64,000 nucleotides of DNA, from positions 2,783,658 to 2,847,657 of the forward strand of contig MBPM02000001.1 in the NCBI GenBank assembly GCA_001695595.3. Direction: 5' to 3'. Source of the DNA: Plasmopara viticola (Eukaryota; Oomycota; Peronosporomycetes; Peronosporales; Peronosporaceae). The translations under genes were made by a program, and so were the position numbers. Positions 10,102 through 21,016 of this stretch are shown here, piece after piece. The first letter of the stretch is position 1, and each line of letters opens with the position of its first letter. The notes under the pieces were generated by a model, which saw only the letters and a list, made by a program, of their open reading frames with translations, ran no database searches and had not been told where the DNA came from.

Positions 10102-13100
10102 ATGTTGGAGGTGGTAGTGTACGCAGAACTGTGCTCGCGTCTTTCAAAATGCGTGCAGCTTCGGCCCTGTGATAAAGAGCTACGAGAGATTATGAACGAG
10201 CTCATAGCGCTCTATGATCGTGTAGATTTGTTGGAACAGTGCGACTCTGACATCCCACGCGTGGGATTCGCAGCAATTGACGAGCTCGTCTTGCTTTCAG
10301 TGCACAAGCTGCTGAATACGTTTGTGTGCGGTGCATCTTTTGTATTACAAGAGCTAATGTTTACAGCATTTAATCGTGTGTTGCTGCGCTGTAAATCTCG
10401 CATGCAAAGTAATAGTCTTGGACACGTGCAGCGCCGACTAAGCTTCGTGCAGAGCTGCGCACTATATCTGCCTCAACCTCCTCAAGCTGGTGGAGAACAA
10501 CAAGTTGAAATGACGACACTTGCTTCCCAGCCAGAGGAGCTAAGGGTGTCTATTTTGAAAAGTTTACGGCAACTATTCGATGAGAAAGACCCACCGCACC
10601 AGCTAATGGAGCTTCAAGAGGATCAGCAGCATTTTTTTGCGTACTTGGTGGCATCGCTGCTGCATATAGCACATCGAGATCGATGTCGTGAGGCTTCATT
10701 AGAAGCGATTGAAGTGCTCAAGTTAGTCTTGCTGTTCATTCGTGACCCGAAAATGCTTCGTCAAGTCCTACCTGGTTGCGCAGCTGACTTGTGGAAGAGC
10801 GCTAACGCGCCGCAACAGGCGTCGAAAGTGATTGTTGCTGCGCTGAATTGTTTTGCGCTACTGCTCGATCTGTGCATTGGGGATGATAAAATATCGGGTG
10901 ATGAAGAAATGAAGCAAAAGCAACCAAAGTTTTCACTAAATGCTATTCGACAATTTGCCGAAACGAAGGAGAATCCGACCAGGACTGGTGAAATGGCTGA
11001 CTTGCCGTCAACTGAAAATGACAAGTGGCTGCAAACGGCATCTATTAATGTGGATTTACTTCTTTCCCGTATGTTTGCTGCTAGTATCACAGCAAATGGT
11101 GGGACCACTTTTGGGCTGCCACGCTTATCTTGGCGAGTTCGTTGTGCACTGGCACAACTCTGTGGTACAGTAATGCTCCGGTGTCGACAAGCGCTCCGGA
11201 TGTCTTTTTTTCGATGTTACGATGAGCTTTTGATCCTTCGAGGTGACTCAATTGCAGCTGTTGCTAACGAAGCAGACACGGTGCTTCAGAAACTACAAAT
11301 GTCGGCGTTGTCGCCGGAAGAGCGATTGAGGGTTTTACCAGAGATGGCAGATCGATTTCAAATGCTACTTTCCACCCTTGTGCTCAAACTTAGTGCTGAG
11401 CATGAAGCAACCAAAGTTCATTACGTGCGCACTCTACGCGGATACTTGTCATTTTTAGGAACTGGCCTTACCCCATATTTTGATGCATCTATGGAGACCA
11501 TTTACATCTCTCTCTGTCGTGTTGCGTCGTTTTCTGCGCTAGACATTGAGCTCGTTGTTCATCAAAAGCTTCCTTGTGCACCAGAAGCTGACAAAATCAG
11601 TAATTCCACTGCGGCTAGTACCATTGTGTCCGAATTCCAAAAACGGTTGCGATTCTTCCACGAAAAGTCCTCAATTGATGAAGTGTTGTTGATGTTGCGA
11701 GACGTGGGTCTTGTCTCGACCCCAGCAGGCTTTATTGATTGCGCTTTCACGTTGTTATCCGATACACAAAATAGTTGTCTTGCAGAATTTGGAGGTGCTG
11801 AAGTAGTGCTGGTTTTAAACGAGTTTTTGCGGGGATACTGTCTCAACAAAAAGTGCGACAACGAGTCGCTAGATGTTTATCTAATTGGCCGAATTTTGGA
11901 AGATCTGCTGGCGCTAAAGGCTTGGGAAGCACACACGTCGCCACCAACTCGTCGTTGCAGTAAAGCGTGTGTGTCTCAACGTGCGTTGATGGTTGAATGT
12001 ATTAGTGTGTGTGCAGAGATTCTTGGCGCAAAGTTCAAACTATTTTTGCTCCATGTGCTGTATCCGCTGGTTGAACAGCTGGGGTCGCAAGACGTAGAAG
12101 TGGAGCGCGCAGCTTTGGCAGCATTAGAAAAAGTCTACTTCTACACGGGCTACCAATCGTTAGAGGCCCTGTTTCAAGCCAACATGGACTACTTTGTAGA
12201 TGCCTTATGCGCTCGACTTGAGCAATTAGCTGTGTACCCGATGACCGCCTTTGTCATTGAGGCGTTACTTAAACATTCTCGATTGGCATCTTTACCTCTG
12301 GTCGACGAAGTGGCCTCATCGCTTTTACATAGTGTCGATTTGTACCAGGACTCACCCCTCGTTAACGGTCTCTTGCGCGCTTTAAAAAGTTTGCTGGGTA
12401 GTATCGTGCGTGATGCACAAGAAGCTGGAGGGAACGAAGGTGGTAATTGCGTAGTTAGAAAAGTCACGCCTGACTCACTTTTGGACAATTTTATTCACGA
12501 GATGAAAAGTTTGGCAAATGACGGTATAGATGCTCTTGATATTGACACACAGACCGATGAGGAAGCAGAAGACTTTTCTGAAACGACATTGGATCTCCAA
12601 AGTGTGAAAGGGGCGATGCCCATTGAGTATGATGAAATTCAAGAAAGCAATCAAGAACAGGAGGGGGGCTACCGGGCACTAGTCCTTGAAATTATGGACA
12701 GGTGTGGATACTTTTTGGTTGAATCGGATCCAATTGCGTGCTGCCTGGTGTTGTCGTTGATCGATGAGGGCGTACAATTTTTTTCGCAGCATCAAAAACA
12801 GCTGCTGCCTCTTGTCGCTCGGATTTGGCCTGAATTACTGCCTCGACTACATGTGAAAAACCGCGCAATTTTAATTGGTACAATCCGTGTCATTACCACG
12901 TTAACACAAATTGCGGGGGATTTCGTGGGCGATCGTTTTGTGGAAACTGTATGGCCAGTACTCCAGTCTCAACTGCAATTCATTAATTTTGGAGAGGATG
13001 CAAAGTCATTACATCTCACACGTTCCATGCTGTTGCTTACGCCACACAATGAGGTTGCAAGTGGCATTGATGTACGACCACCTGACGCAGATCCTGATGC

Positions 13101-13527
13101 TCAATTGCTCAAAGAGAGTGAACTGAGCGCTGTAAGTGGAACACGGAGAACGCAAGAAATTTGTCAGTTGTTGGCGACTCTGTCGTGTTTAACCACAGTT
13201 TGCAAACAATCTGAGACGGTGACTCAACTTGTGCCTGCAATTGCAAGTGCCTGCAGCAAGTACTTGAGCCATGAAGCGCCACGAGAGGTTGTGGAGAAAA
13301 CCTCGGAACTTTTTGAGGCACTAAAACAGCTTAATGGTGACGAAGTGTTTTGCACTGTGGCAGCACTGGCCGACTGGTTGCCAATGGCACCGCCTTGTGA
13401 GCGTTTCCCAAGGTATGAGCCAGATGCTGTTCAGCGCTTCTATCGTAACCATTTGTCAGGCTTGAACGGACAAACGAAGTGTTGTCAGGAAAATGCAAGT
13501 ATCTTGATGAAGCGCTTATTCAATTAA
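10102..13527 (+). CDS. TTI1: TELO2-interacting protein 1 (TTI1), HEAT-repeat protein
   Basis: Single exon, 1141 aa from the first true ATG (10102). All-helical HEAT-type repeats throughout. The C-terminal TTI1 block is recognisable: YRALVLEIMDRCGYFLVESD, CCLVLSLIDEGVQFFSQHQK, LLPLVARIWPELLPRLHVKN, TQIAGDFVGDRFVETVWPVL. An acidic, poorly conserved insert lies around residues 800-845. TTI1 with TELO2 and TTI2 forms the TTT co-chaperone that matures PIKK kinases such as TOR, ATM and ATR with HSP90. Length and block order fit the family. Confidence 0.9.
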   Translation: MLEVVVYAELCSRLSKCVQLRPCDKELREIMNELIALYDRVDLLEQCDSDIPRVGFAAIDELVLLSVHKLLNTFVCGASFVLQELMFTAFNRVLLRCKSRMQSNSLGHVQRRLSFVQSCALYLPQPPQAGGEQQVEMTTLASQPEELRVSILKSLRQLFDEKDPPHQLMELQEDQQHFFAYLVASLLHIAHRDRCREASLEAIEVLKLVLLFIRDPKMLRQVLPGCAADLWKSANAPQQASKVIVAALNCFALLLDLCIGDDKISGDEEMKQKQPKFSLNAIRQFAETKENPTRTGEMADLPSTENDKWLQTASINVDLLLSRMFAASITANGGTTFGLPRLSWRVRCALAQLCGTVMLRCRQALRMSFFRCYDELLILRGDSIAAVANEADTVLQKLQMSALSPEERLRVLPEMADRFQMLLSTLVLKLSAEHEATKVHYVRTLRGYLSFLGTGLTPYFDASMETIYISLCRVASFSALDIELVVHQKLPCAPEADKISNSTAASTIVSEFQKRLRFFHEKSSIDEVLLMLRDVGLVSTPAGFIDCAFTLLSDTQNSCLAEFGGAEVVLVLNEFLRGYCLNKKCDNESLDVYLIGRILEDLLALKAWEAHTSPPTRRCSKACVSQRALMVECISVCAEILGAKFKLFLLHVLYPLVEQLGSQDVEVERAALAALEKVYFYTGYQSLEALFQANMDYFVDALCARLEQLAVYPMTAFVIEALLKHSRLASLPLVDEVASSLLHSVDLYQDSPLVNGLLRALKSLLGSIVRDAQEAGGNEGGNCVVRKVTPDSLLDNFIHEMKSLANDGIDALDIDTQTDEEAEDFSETTLDLQSVKGAMPIEYDEIQESNQEQEGGYRALVLEIMDRCGYFLVESDPIACCLVLSLIDEGVQFFSQHQKQLLPLVARIWPELLPRLHVKNRAILIGTIRVITTLTQIAGDFVGDRFVETVWPVLQSQLQFINFGEDAKSLHLTRSMLLLTPHNEVASGIDVRPPDADPDAQLLKESELSAVSGTRRTQEICQLLATLSCLTTVCKQSETVTQLVPAIASACSKYLSHEAPREVVEKTSELFEALKQLNGDEVFCTVAALADWLPMAPPCERFPRYEPDAVQRFYRNHLSGLNGQTKCCQENASILMKRLFN

Positions 13528-13644
13528 TATCATCATCGTTTGGATACTCATCATTGAAAAGCTAGATAATAGTGCACGCGCAAGAAACGAAGCAGTTGAA
13601 AAATCTAGTTTGTTAATGCTTGCTATACAGCCACCTGTATACGT

Positions 13645-15327
13645 CTAGCCAAACATACTACCCATGTTACCAGCATATGCCATTGGTCGAATCGGGGGAT
13701 GTTCCTGTACCAAATCAAAGTGTAAGCCTAACATTCATCACCACAATGTTTTCAGATTACATACCACAGCAACAAACTGCGTAAATTGGGGCTGCATGTC
13801 TCTTTCAAAACGAATAAACGCGCCTTTGTTACCCATCTGGTCGCAGTAATTTGGTGCGCTGAAAACAGTAATGCATTTTCCGTCGTGCTCCACTAAGTAG
13901 CCTTCATCTTTGACTTCGTGGGAACGCACAAGCAGTTCTACAAATACATCAGAGCGATTAGAAATGATTAAAAGAGCATGAAACATTCTAGGATCAGGAC
14001 AATGCAACTTACCCAGCTTGTTCTGCTCCAAGAATGCCTTTGTAACATCCGGTCCAAAAGAAAGGCCGATACCGCGCTTACTTAAACCACGGCCATGAAA
14101 TGGCTGCGGATCGCTCCACATCAAGTCGCTCATCAGTCCACCTTCCGGAGGCTCACGATTGCGATCAATCTTCTCGATATCAGCAAGCGTCACGTTCTCG
14201 TCGCTAAAAAGACCACCGTGTACAACAAGCACTTTCTCTTCAATAACGGCCGCAAGAGGTAGCCAATTAAACACTTCTGTAAAAAGTTGCATGACTGTCT
14301 CATCGTACTTGTGCTTCACTTCGCCTTCAAACCCGTAGATCTTGTTCATATTTTTCGATTCATGGTTTCCACGCAATAAATGTACATGGTTGGGGTACAC
14401 GAGTTTCATAACAAAAAGGGTCATAACCACCTCGAACGAGAAAGAGCCTCGATCGACAAAATCACCATTAAATAAATATGGGTTGGATTCGCTCGGCAGT
14501 CCGTTGAGCGAAAAGATGTTGCACACGTCGTAAAATTGGCCGTGTGTGTCGCCACACACTGTAAAGTGCGCATCCGGGTCATCTGCTGACAGCGATACGT
14601 GCACGAGCGACGGCAAGGCACACAACATCTCTTTTAGCTTGAGTAAGATTTGAATCACATACTTGCGATGTAGCAGCTTGCCACGTTTGAAGCGATCCAA
14701 GAGAGCAACGATAAAGTCCGGCTTGGTTTGCGTCACGTCCTCGGGAAGAGACGGTCCATCGTACGACAGATCGACGACCATTGAGTTCACGTCAATAGTC
14801 TCTGAGAGCGGCAAGTTGCGTTCTGACTGGATGGCGGTCGCAAATGCTGCCTCTTTAATAATCTTCTCACAAAGCTTGAGCTTGGCACGTGCATCCCGGT
14901 CTTGTGGCTTCATGCGCACAACGAGACGAAAATCCTTAACAGCTTTCTTGTGGTGGCCAAGCGCTAGCTGCGCCGAACCGCGGCGATAGTACGCTACGCC
15001 CAGTCAAAGCTACCGTCAGTTCGTGTCCTCTAGTGCGGCAAACGCAGCGACCGTACCTTTTACATAAGTAGAATCCAAGGCAATGGCGGCGGATGCATCG
15101 TCAATAGCCAATCCGTAGCTTTCACTCTTCACGTGTGCGGCCGCACGGTTGGCGTAAAAGATCGCAGTGGGCACCAGCTCAATGGCTTTCGTATAGAGCT
15201 CAATGGCCGATACAAACTTGAAATGTGCCAATGCAACATTGCCCTGTGCTTTATATTCATCGGCCTGAGCGCGAGTCGCATCCGACACGGCGTGGGGTGC
15301 GCCTTCCGTCACGCTGATGCTGGCCAT
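13645..15327 (-). CDS. PPP5C: Serine/threonine protein phosphatase 5 (TPR + PPP catalytic domain)
   Basis: Three exons on the minus strand: 15327-15057, 14993-13765, 13704-13645; introns of 63 and 60 bp. Start chosen at MASISVTEG rather than the in-frame ATG at 15369 because oomycete leader sequence precedes it. Exon 1 and the start of exon 2 encode three TPR motifs (DEYKAQGNVALAHFKFVSAI, FYANRAAAHVKSESYGLAID, AYYRRGSAQLALGHHKKAV). The PPP core shows GDTHGQFYD, GDFVDRGSFSFE, LLRGNHES, VLVVHGGLF and VFSAPNYCDQMGNKGAF. The last exon gives EHPPIRPMAYAGNMG, the conserved C-terminal alphaJ-like end; unspliced reading misses it. PP5 binds HSP90 through its TPRs and dephosphorylates kinase and receptor clients. 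Confidence 0.95.
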
Positions 15328-15433
15328 TGGATACTTTTTTATGTGAGAAGAGCGAGCGATTACATGCATTCCTCATACGACCTTTTATCCAGCATGAACC
15401 CCTTAGACACGTAGAAAATCCAAACCAGAGACC
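15328..15433. promoter_or_regulatory. Bidirectional promoter spacer between PP5 and VPS50
   Basis: 106 bp between divergent ATGs. It contains CATTCCTCAT-type pyrimidine/CA sequences that could serve as initiators, but this is inference. Confidence 0.4.
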
Positions 15434-18400
15434 ATGGAGGCGCCGTTGCCCTTGACGGTCTTGCCGACGCAAGATAAACAATCCAAGCGTGTGCTGGATT
15501 TGCGTGACATGATGGATGAGCTACCGATGCTTGCTTCGCTCAAAGACCAAAAGTGGATGGCGAGACTGCCGCGCAACCTGTTTCAAAAACCCAAGAAGAG
15601 CCCGCGCGACAGCGATAGTTCCGACACGGACACGACGCTGCTCTCACCCGGGTTTCTGCCAACGCCACGAGTATAAATGTGACCAATAAGGCTGTTATCG
15701 TTTTTCGTTATATTGACTGTACTGTGTCATTAGACGGCTAGGTCCATGTCCGTGCTGGTGCCACAGCCGAACGAGGAAGTACTGGATGCTTTGGATGCGC
15801 GGTTCTTTACCGCGAGCTTTGATTCGGTCGCATACATGCTCGTACGTCATGTACAAGGTTCGCTAAAGCTGATTGAATTGGGAAACTTATAGGTGGCGTG
15901 AGCAGGAAAACCTGCCAGAGAGCAAGAACGAACTCGACGTGTTTATGCGCACGGAGATTAGCGCAGTGGACGTGGCAAAGGACGTGATTCTGACCAAATT
16001 ACAAGATGAAGTGCGCGCAAATTACAGTGCACTGGCTCAGGGGATGAAAGTTGTCCAGGACGTAGACCTCGACTTGATTCGGGCACAAATTCACGTCAAG
16101 AATGGACGTCGCTTGCTTGCAACAGCCAAGACCGATCTTATTCTCAGGTTTTGAGTCGCTGCAATGGTTTTTTGATTGAAGAAGAAGATACTTAGTGTTT
16201 TTTTTTTTTCTTGAAAGCTCACTGGAAATTGTGAAAACAAAGCGAAATCGCGATCGGGTTTGCGAAGTATGGTGGACTTTGAGTGCTCTTGATCGTTTAT
16301 AACACGCACTCTTACTAGCTACTGTGCACAGATTATCTATCTGGGCTCACAGATTGTTCGCTTTTTCAACGACGAAGAAGAAATGAATCTTGCTCTCCAT
16401 GAACATCAATTTATTAATGCGGTGGGTGCACTTATTTCTTCTTTGTTGTGTACTTTGTACTACTTTGTTGCGCTAAATGTTTTAATTGGCTATGGAATGA
16501 TGAGATTTAGGTGGACATTTGCGTTGATCTTAGAAAAAAATTGTCGCAGAAGGAATTTGAAGGGATCAGCATCTTGAACGAAATTCGGCTTCGATTGCAA
16601 GACTTCATACCAAAATTACGGGTACAATTCGACCAGGTATCGTTCTTTTGAGGTCTTAACGTTTTGATAAGTCCTTACTTATTGGCGTGTCAGTCTTTGC
16701 GGAAAGTCGCCGGACACTTCGATCCACTTGAGTACAAAGAGCTACTGCAAGCATACATCACTTTAGCCGATCATTCTGAAAATTTAGGTTTCGAGTTTTC
16801 ATCATACACGCTGAATGATGTGCTGTCCAAGATCCCCGAAATTATTATACGCTCCGTCGACGACATGATCAATATGTTTACGCGTCGGATTTCTGAGCCC
16901 GTTTCGCCGGAAAAGAACGAGCTTAGAAGCAAAAAAGTTTCGCTGGACGATTGTAATGGAAACAAGAGCGGCAATGTGGCCGACACAATGCGATCGCCGT
17001 CATCACAAACTGTTGAAAACATCAAGCGATGTTATGAACACCTCACAGACCTGATGCACACATATTATCTGTTGGTGCAGTGGCATCGTGACCCGTTTAA
17101 TCCGCGAAATGAGGACATCGCGTACCTTCATCGTTGCGGGATTGACGACGATGATGACGACGATGACGATGAGAGCGATGAAGAAGACAACTACGACGAG
17201 GGGGGTGATTATTATGATCACTCTTTAAAGCGCAGCCAGGGGAAGCTGAAAGGGCCGGAGCAAGCATCTCAGCGCTCGAGAAATGGCACGCTAGGACATT
17301 CTGGATATTTATACGATCAAGTGCTTTGCGAAACGGGTATTACCTTGTTAAGATACCGCAAAATTGTTTGGGAAAATATTCAGCACAACGTGCTAGAATT
17401 GTTTGAAAGGCTGGACATGACCTACGGTCGGTGCAAAAACTTAAAATTGTGGATATTACTGCTATTAACTTCATGCAATTGATCTAAAGTGCAGGCTACA
17501 AGATGGAGCACATCATTGCGCTTTCACTTGCGACGACGGCATTCACTGAAATCGGTGAAGAGTTTACTGGGGCCCCTTCGTCCAAGTACGTCTTTTGTAG
17601 TATTTTCATTTCCATTGATCTGTGTATTGAATGACTGCTGTTTTTGATTGCTTCATGAACAGAATTCGATCAGTTGTTCGCATCAAGTGTGAGCAATATC
17701 TGCACGTGTTTCACGACGATAACATCGAGTTAGCTCGAATGCTTTTGGACACAGAAAAATGGCTTCGCGTCACTGCATCCAATAATGACGGAGACAATAA
17801 TGCAAGTATTCTCCGCTTGATCGAAAAGCGGAGTGGGTACGAATTTGAGCTGAAAGTCCGAGAAAAAGCGACAGCCAACCCTATATATTCAAGGCGAGTC
17901 TTTCCCTCGTTTTACAAGGAAGGAAATCCATTTGATGCTGCCAATTCGATGGAGTGGTTGACAATGAAGCAGGGTGTTCGCTTTTACCATGAAATTGATG
18001 CAAATAACAAGGTTTTTCAGCGCGTTAATGATAACCAAGAGCCTCTTGTCATGAATACGAGCGAGTCTGATTTTGTGTTAACCTCGTCAAGTCTCGCTGG
18101 CTATGTTCGGTGAGTGCAACTTGCAGAGTATGTCACCGTTTGCTTATTTCGATAATTTGATCACTATTGTGACTGTTAGGCTCTGTGGCGTCTACCTCAA
18201 AATGATGGAACACCTTCCTCATATTGCGTGGGACATTTTTTGCTCGCTAAACAATTTGTTTGAGTTCAATTTGTACGCTGTGTTCACCAGCTTTTTGTTC
18301 GTGGACGATATCACACAATTTTTGCAAGGTAAAGGTGGGGCAATAATTAAGAGCCACGCGACGCGTTGGAATGGGCTACGTACTGGTATTTGCCGCATTG

Positions 18401-19353
18401 CAGATGAAATAGATGTGGGTGAAATACTGCTCCAGTCGTCTGCCGTGATTTTTCCTGGTGACAAAGGAAGGTCGGATCAGCAGCAAAATTTGCCAATTTC
18501 TAGAAATGTGACATTGCGCAAGGTGATTCGAACACCAGCTGCAGTGGAGGATGCAGATGAAGGCAATTTGTATGCACTAGCTGAGCGATCAATTGCATGT
18601 GAAGCAGTTGTAGGTCAATGCAGATTGCTGGATGCAATGGAAGACCTAGCTCGATCATACCTTCCAGACCGGTACTTTTGTCTTTTGGATGAAATTTACG
18701 AACGGAATCGTATGATGACGCAAGAGCTCCGTGGTTTAATGTATAGTACGATTGCAACGAGACTTGTGGACATTTCTGCGCTTGTGGAGTCTATTTCTTT
18801 AGTGCCATGGAATATTTCGTATATAAGTGACCAGCACAATGAGTATGTTGTGCACTTGGTGCAGAAGTGTGGAGAAGCGTGGGGTCATTTACAAATATTA
18901 GCAGATGGATCTATCCCAATAGATGCGCGAGAGGATATTTGGGCGAAAATGGTGCAAACCATCATGGACACGTTGTTTCAGGCGTTTGCAACAATGTCTA
19001 AGCCTACTCCCCACGGTCGCGCTCTAATGTTGCTCGATCTGCATACTCTGCAGAATGGTCTTGACCTGATAAACCATGTCAGCCCTCGAGCGGTACCTCG
19101 CGGGCGCGAGTATGTGAGCAATTATATAAAAGCATTTTACTACGACGAAAGCGAGCTTCTCGAGTGGGTTCAAGCTAACAAGGTACGCTACTGTGCGACT
19201 CTTGTAAGTTATTCGCAATCATATTTACATGAAATACAGACGTTGTACACAAAAATCCAGTTCGCCAACCTGCTAAAATATGGCATCGGAAAAACGCTTG
19301 AGAATAAGAAACTACGCGAGCTCGTCTTGAACATTGACGCGATGATAAGCTGA
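15434..19353 (+). CDS. VPS50: VPS50/syndetin, EARP tethering complex subunit, about 11 exons
   Basis: Exons read as 15434-15670, 15734-15841, 15903-16147, 16218-16294, about 16330-16421, 16511-16636, 16694-17426, 17495-17585, 17663-18109, 18180-19182, 19240-19353; about 1,090 aa. The first exon (80 codons) joins in frame through a 63-bp intron. Family blocks seen: NYSALAQGMKVVQDVDLDLI and IHVKNGRRLLATAKTDL in exon 3; YKELLQAYITLADHS; VFPSFYKEGNPFDAANSMEW; VYLKMMEHLPHIAWDIF; NLYALAERSIACEAVVGQC; ISYISDQHNEYVVHLVQ; HGRALMLLDLHTLQNGLDLI; YVSNYIKAFYYDESELLEWV. A run of Asp residues lies near 17,140-17,175. VPS50 replaces VPS54 in the GARP-like EARP complex for endosomal recycling. The exon 4/5 junction does not fit a clean GT-AG pair (see findings). 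Confidence 0.88.
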
Positions 19354-19605
19354 TCAAGCAATCGTCCATGTGATTCTATGAATATTTGCACATAGTTGAA
19401 ATTCTTGTAGCAGCTTCGATCGCCACTTTAATACGTACGGGCACCTCGTCTTCGCTTCGCAGCACCAGCCTAGGCTCACCAAAGAAGGCTCACAGGAAAG
19501 GTATTTATATTGGTTTTTGTGCCGCAGATATCAGTGTCGGTCTTGTTTTTCTGTAGATTTCTCCAGCAATACTGGGGTAGCGCTGTGTGGTAAAAGATGC
19601 CTTTT

Positions 19606-21016
19606 TTATCGCGCTAAGGCGACCCGCAGTTCTTGCTGCACCTGTGGTTGCGGAACGCTTTCCACAACCAAAAGCAGCAATTTTTCTGCTTCCTTATTGC
19701 CAAACGTTGCTCGCAGATATTCTACAAATGCCTGACCGGTCATCTCTTGGTTTCCAAGTGCTTTAGCTGCCTGTTTGAATTCACCCACAGTTTGTACGTT
19801 GGCGTTCGAAAGAGCATTCACTCGTTCTAAAATTTGCCGGTTTGCTTTTTTTCGCGAAACACGCGCAGGAATGACAGGGTCATGAGCTGGTTTTTGAACG
19901 CTAGCGAAGCTCTGTAGCTCTTGCTCAGCTGGCAAACATTTCGCAAAAAGAAAACATAATAGAGTTAGCATTCCCATACTAACAGTGTTGTCATACTTAA
20001 AGTACCATATTTTTTGGCGACCTCGACCTCTTTCTCCAAGCAAGGGGGAACACTTTGACGCTGTTCGCTCTTAGCTATGGCTTCGGCGTCAACAGAGGCA
20101 GCAGGAATACGGCCAACAACACATAGCGCTTCTCGTTTCTCAGTGCTCTTTATCGAGCGTGCAAAACGCTGCAAAATCCAAAGCGCAAACTCAGGTTCGT
20201 ACTCATTCTGCGAGAATTCCACGAAAAGCTTTGCCGCCGCAACAGGGTCATTTTCCTTGCGAAAAGCACGAGCGTGTTTTTTAAACCGCTTGAGCTCGTG
20301 CGATCCACCGCGCGAAGCTACTTCCTCTTCAATCTCAACCCTACACATCTTTCGTCGTAAGCTGACGGGGTCTCCCGTGTCAACAGAACTGATCACTGAC
20401 GCACGGTTAGTTGAATCCATAGAGCTGCGCGGTATTCCACACGACAACGAGTAGTCTTCCGACGAGCTCATACTGGACGACAACAATCCGCTGCAGTCCA
20501 CGTACTGACTAGCACCAATAAAATCAGCCAGAACCTTGCAGCTCCCACCTTTTGCAAAGTCGGCGACGTCCGGGAAGAGCATCACCCGCTGCATGTAAAA
20601 ATCGAGCTCGGCACGGCGTTTTTCGAGAAAAGCAGACGTATGGTCCTGATGAAAGAAGGCACGTACGCGATGACCAGGAGCAAAAGCCACAGTAACCATC
20701 ATTTTAGCAAATGACGACTTGCGGACCGCGCGCATCTGGTTGTCAAAGGCCTGAAACTCCTCGTACGTCTTCCAGAGGCTCCACTGCACCACGTCTGCAG
20801 GCTCGTCATGAGTTCCCGACGCCTTGTTGAGGCGGCAAAACACTTCAAACTACAGCCAAGCATATACATATGTATAATGAAGCAATGAGCACGAGTGGTC
20901 ACAGAGTTATACGTTTTCATTACACATACCACGGCCGGATCGCCGCTCGACTGTGTGGCGTTGCGCACATGAAGTTTGAGCGGCGGCACGCGCATCAAGA
21001 ATTCGGGCGGTGTCAT
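19606..21016 (-). CDS. PX-domain protein, three exons
   Basis: Exons 21016-20930, 20849-19997, 19928-19606 with introns of 80 and 68 bp; about 420 aa from MTPPEFLMRVPPLKLHV, the first ATG after the in-frame stop upstream. The PX domain spans about residues 10-130: FEVFCRLNKASG, VVQWSLWKTYEEFQAFDNQM, then AELDFYMQRVMLFPDVADFA and LADFIGASQYVD. The middle is Ser-rich with a charged helical segment. The C-terminus (about 85 residues, VGEFKQAAKALGNQEMTGQA, FVEYLRATFGNKEAEKLLLL) forms a compact helical module like those at the end of ZNF598-type and other eukaryotic proteins. PX domains bind phosphoinositides, so endosomal membrane recruitment is likely. No specific orthologue assigned. Confidence 0.75.
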
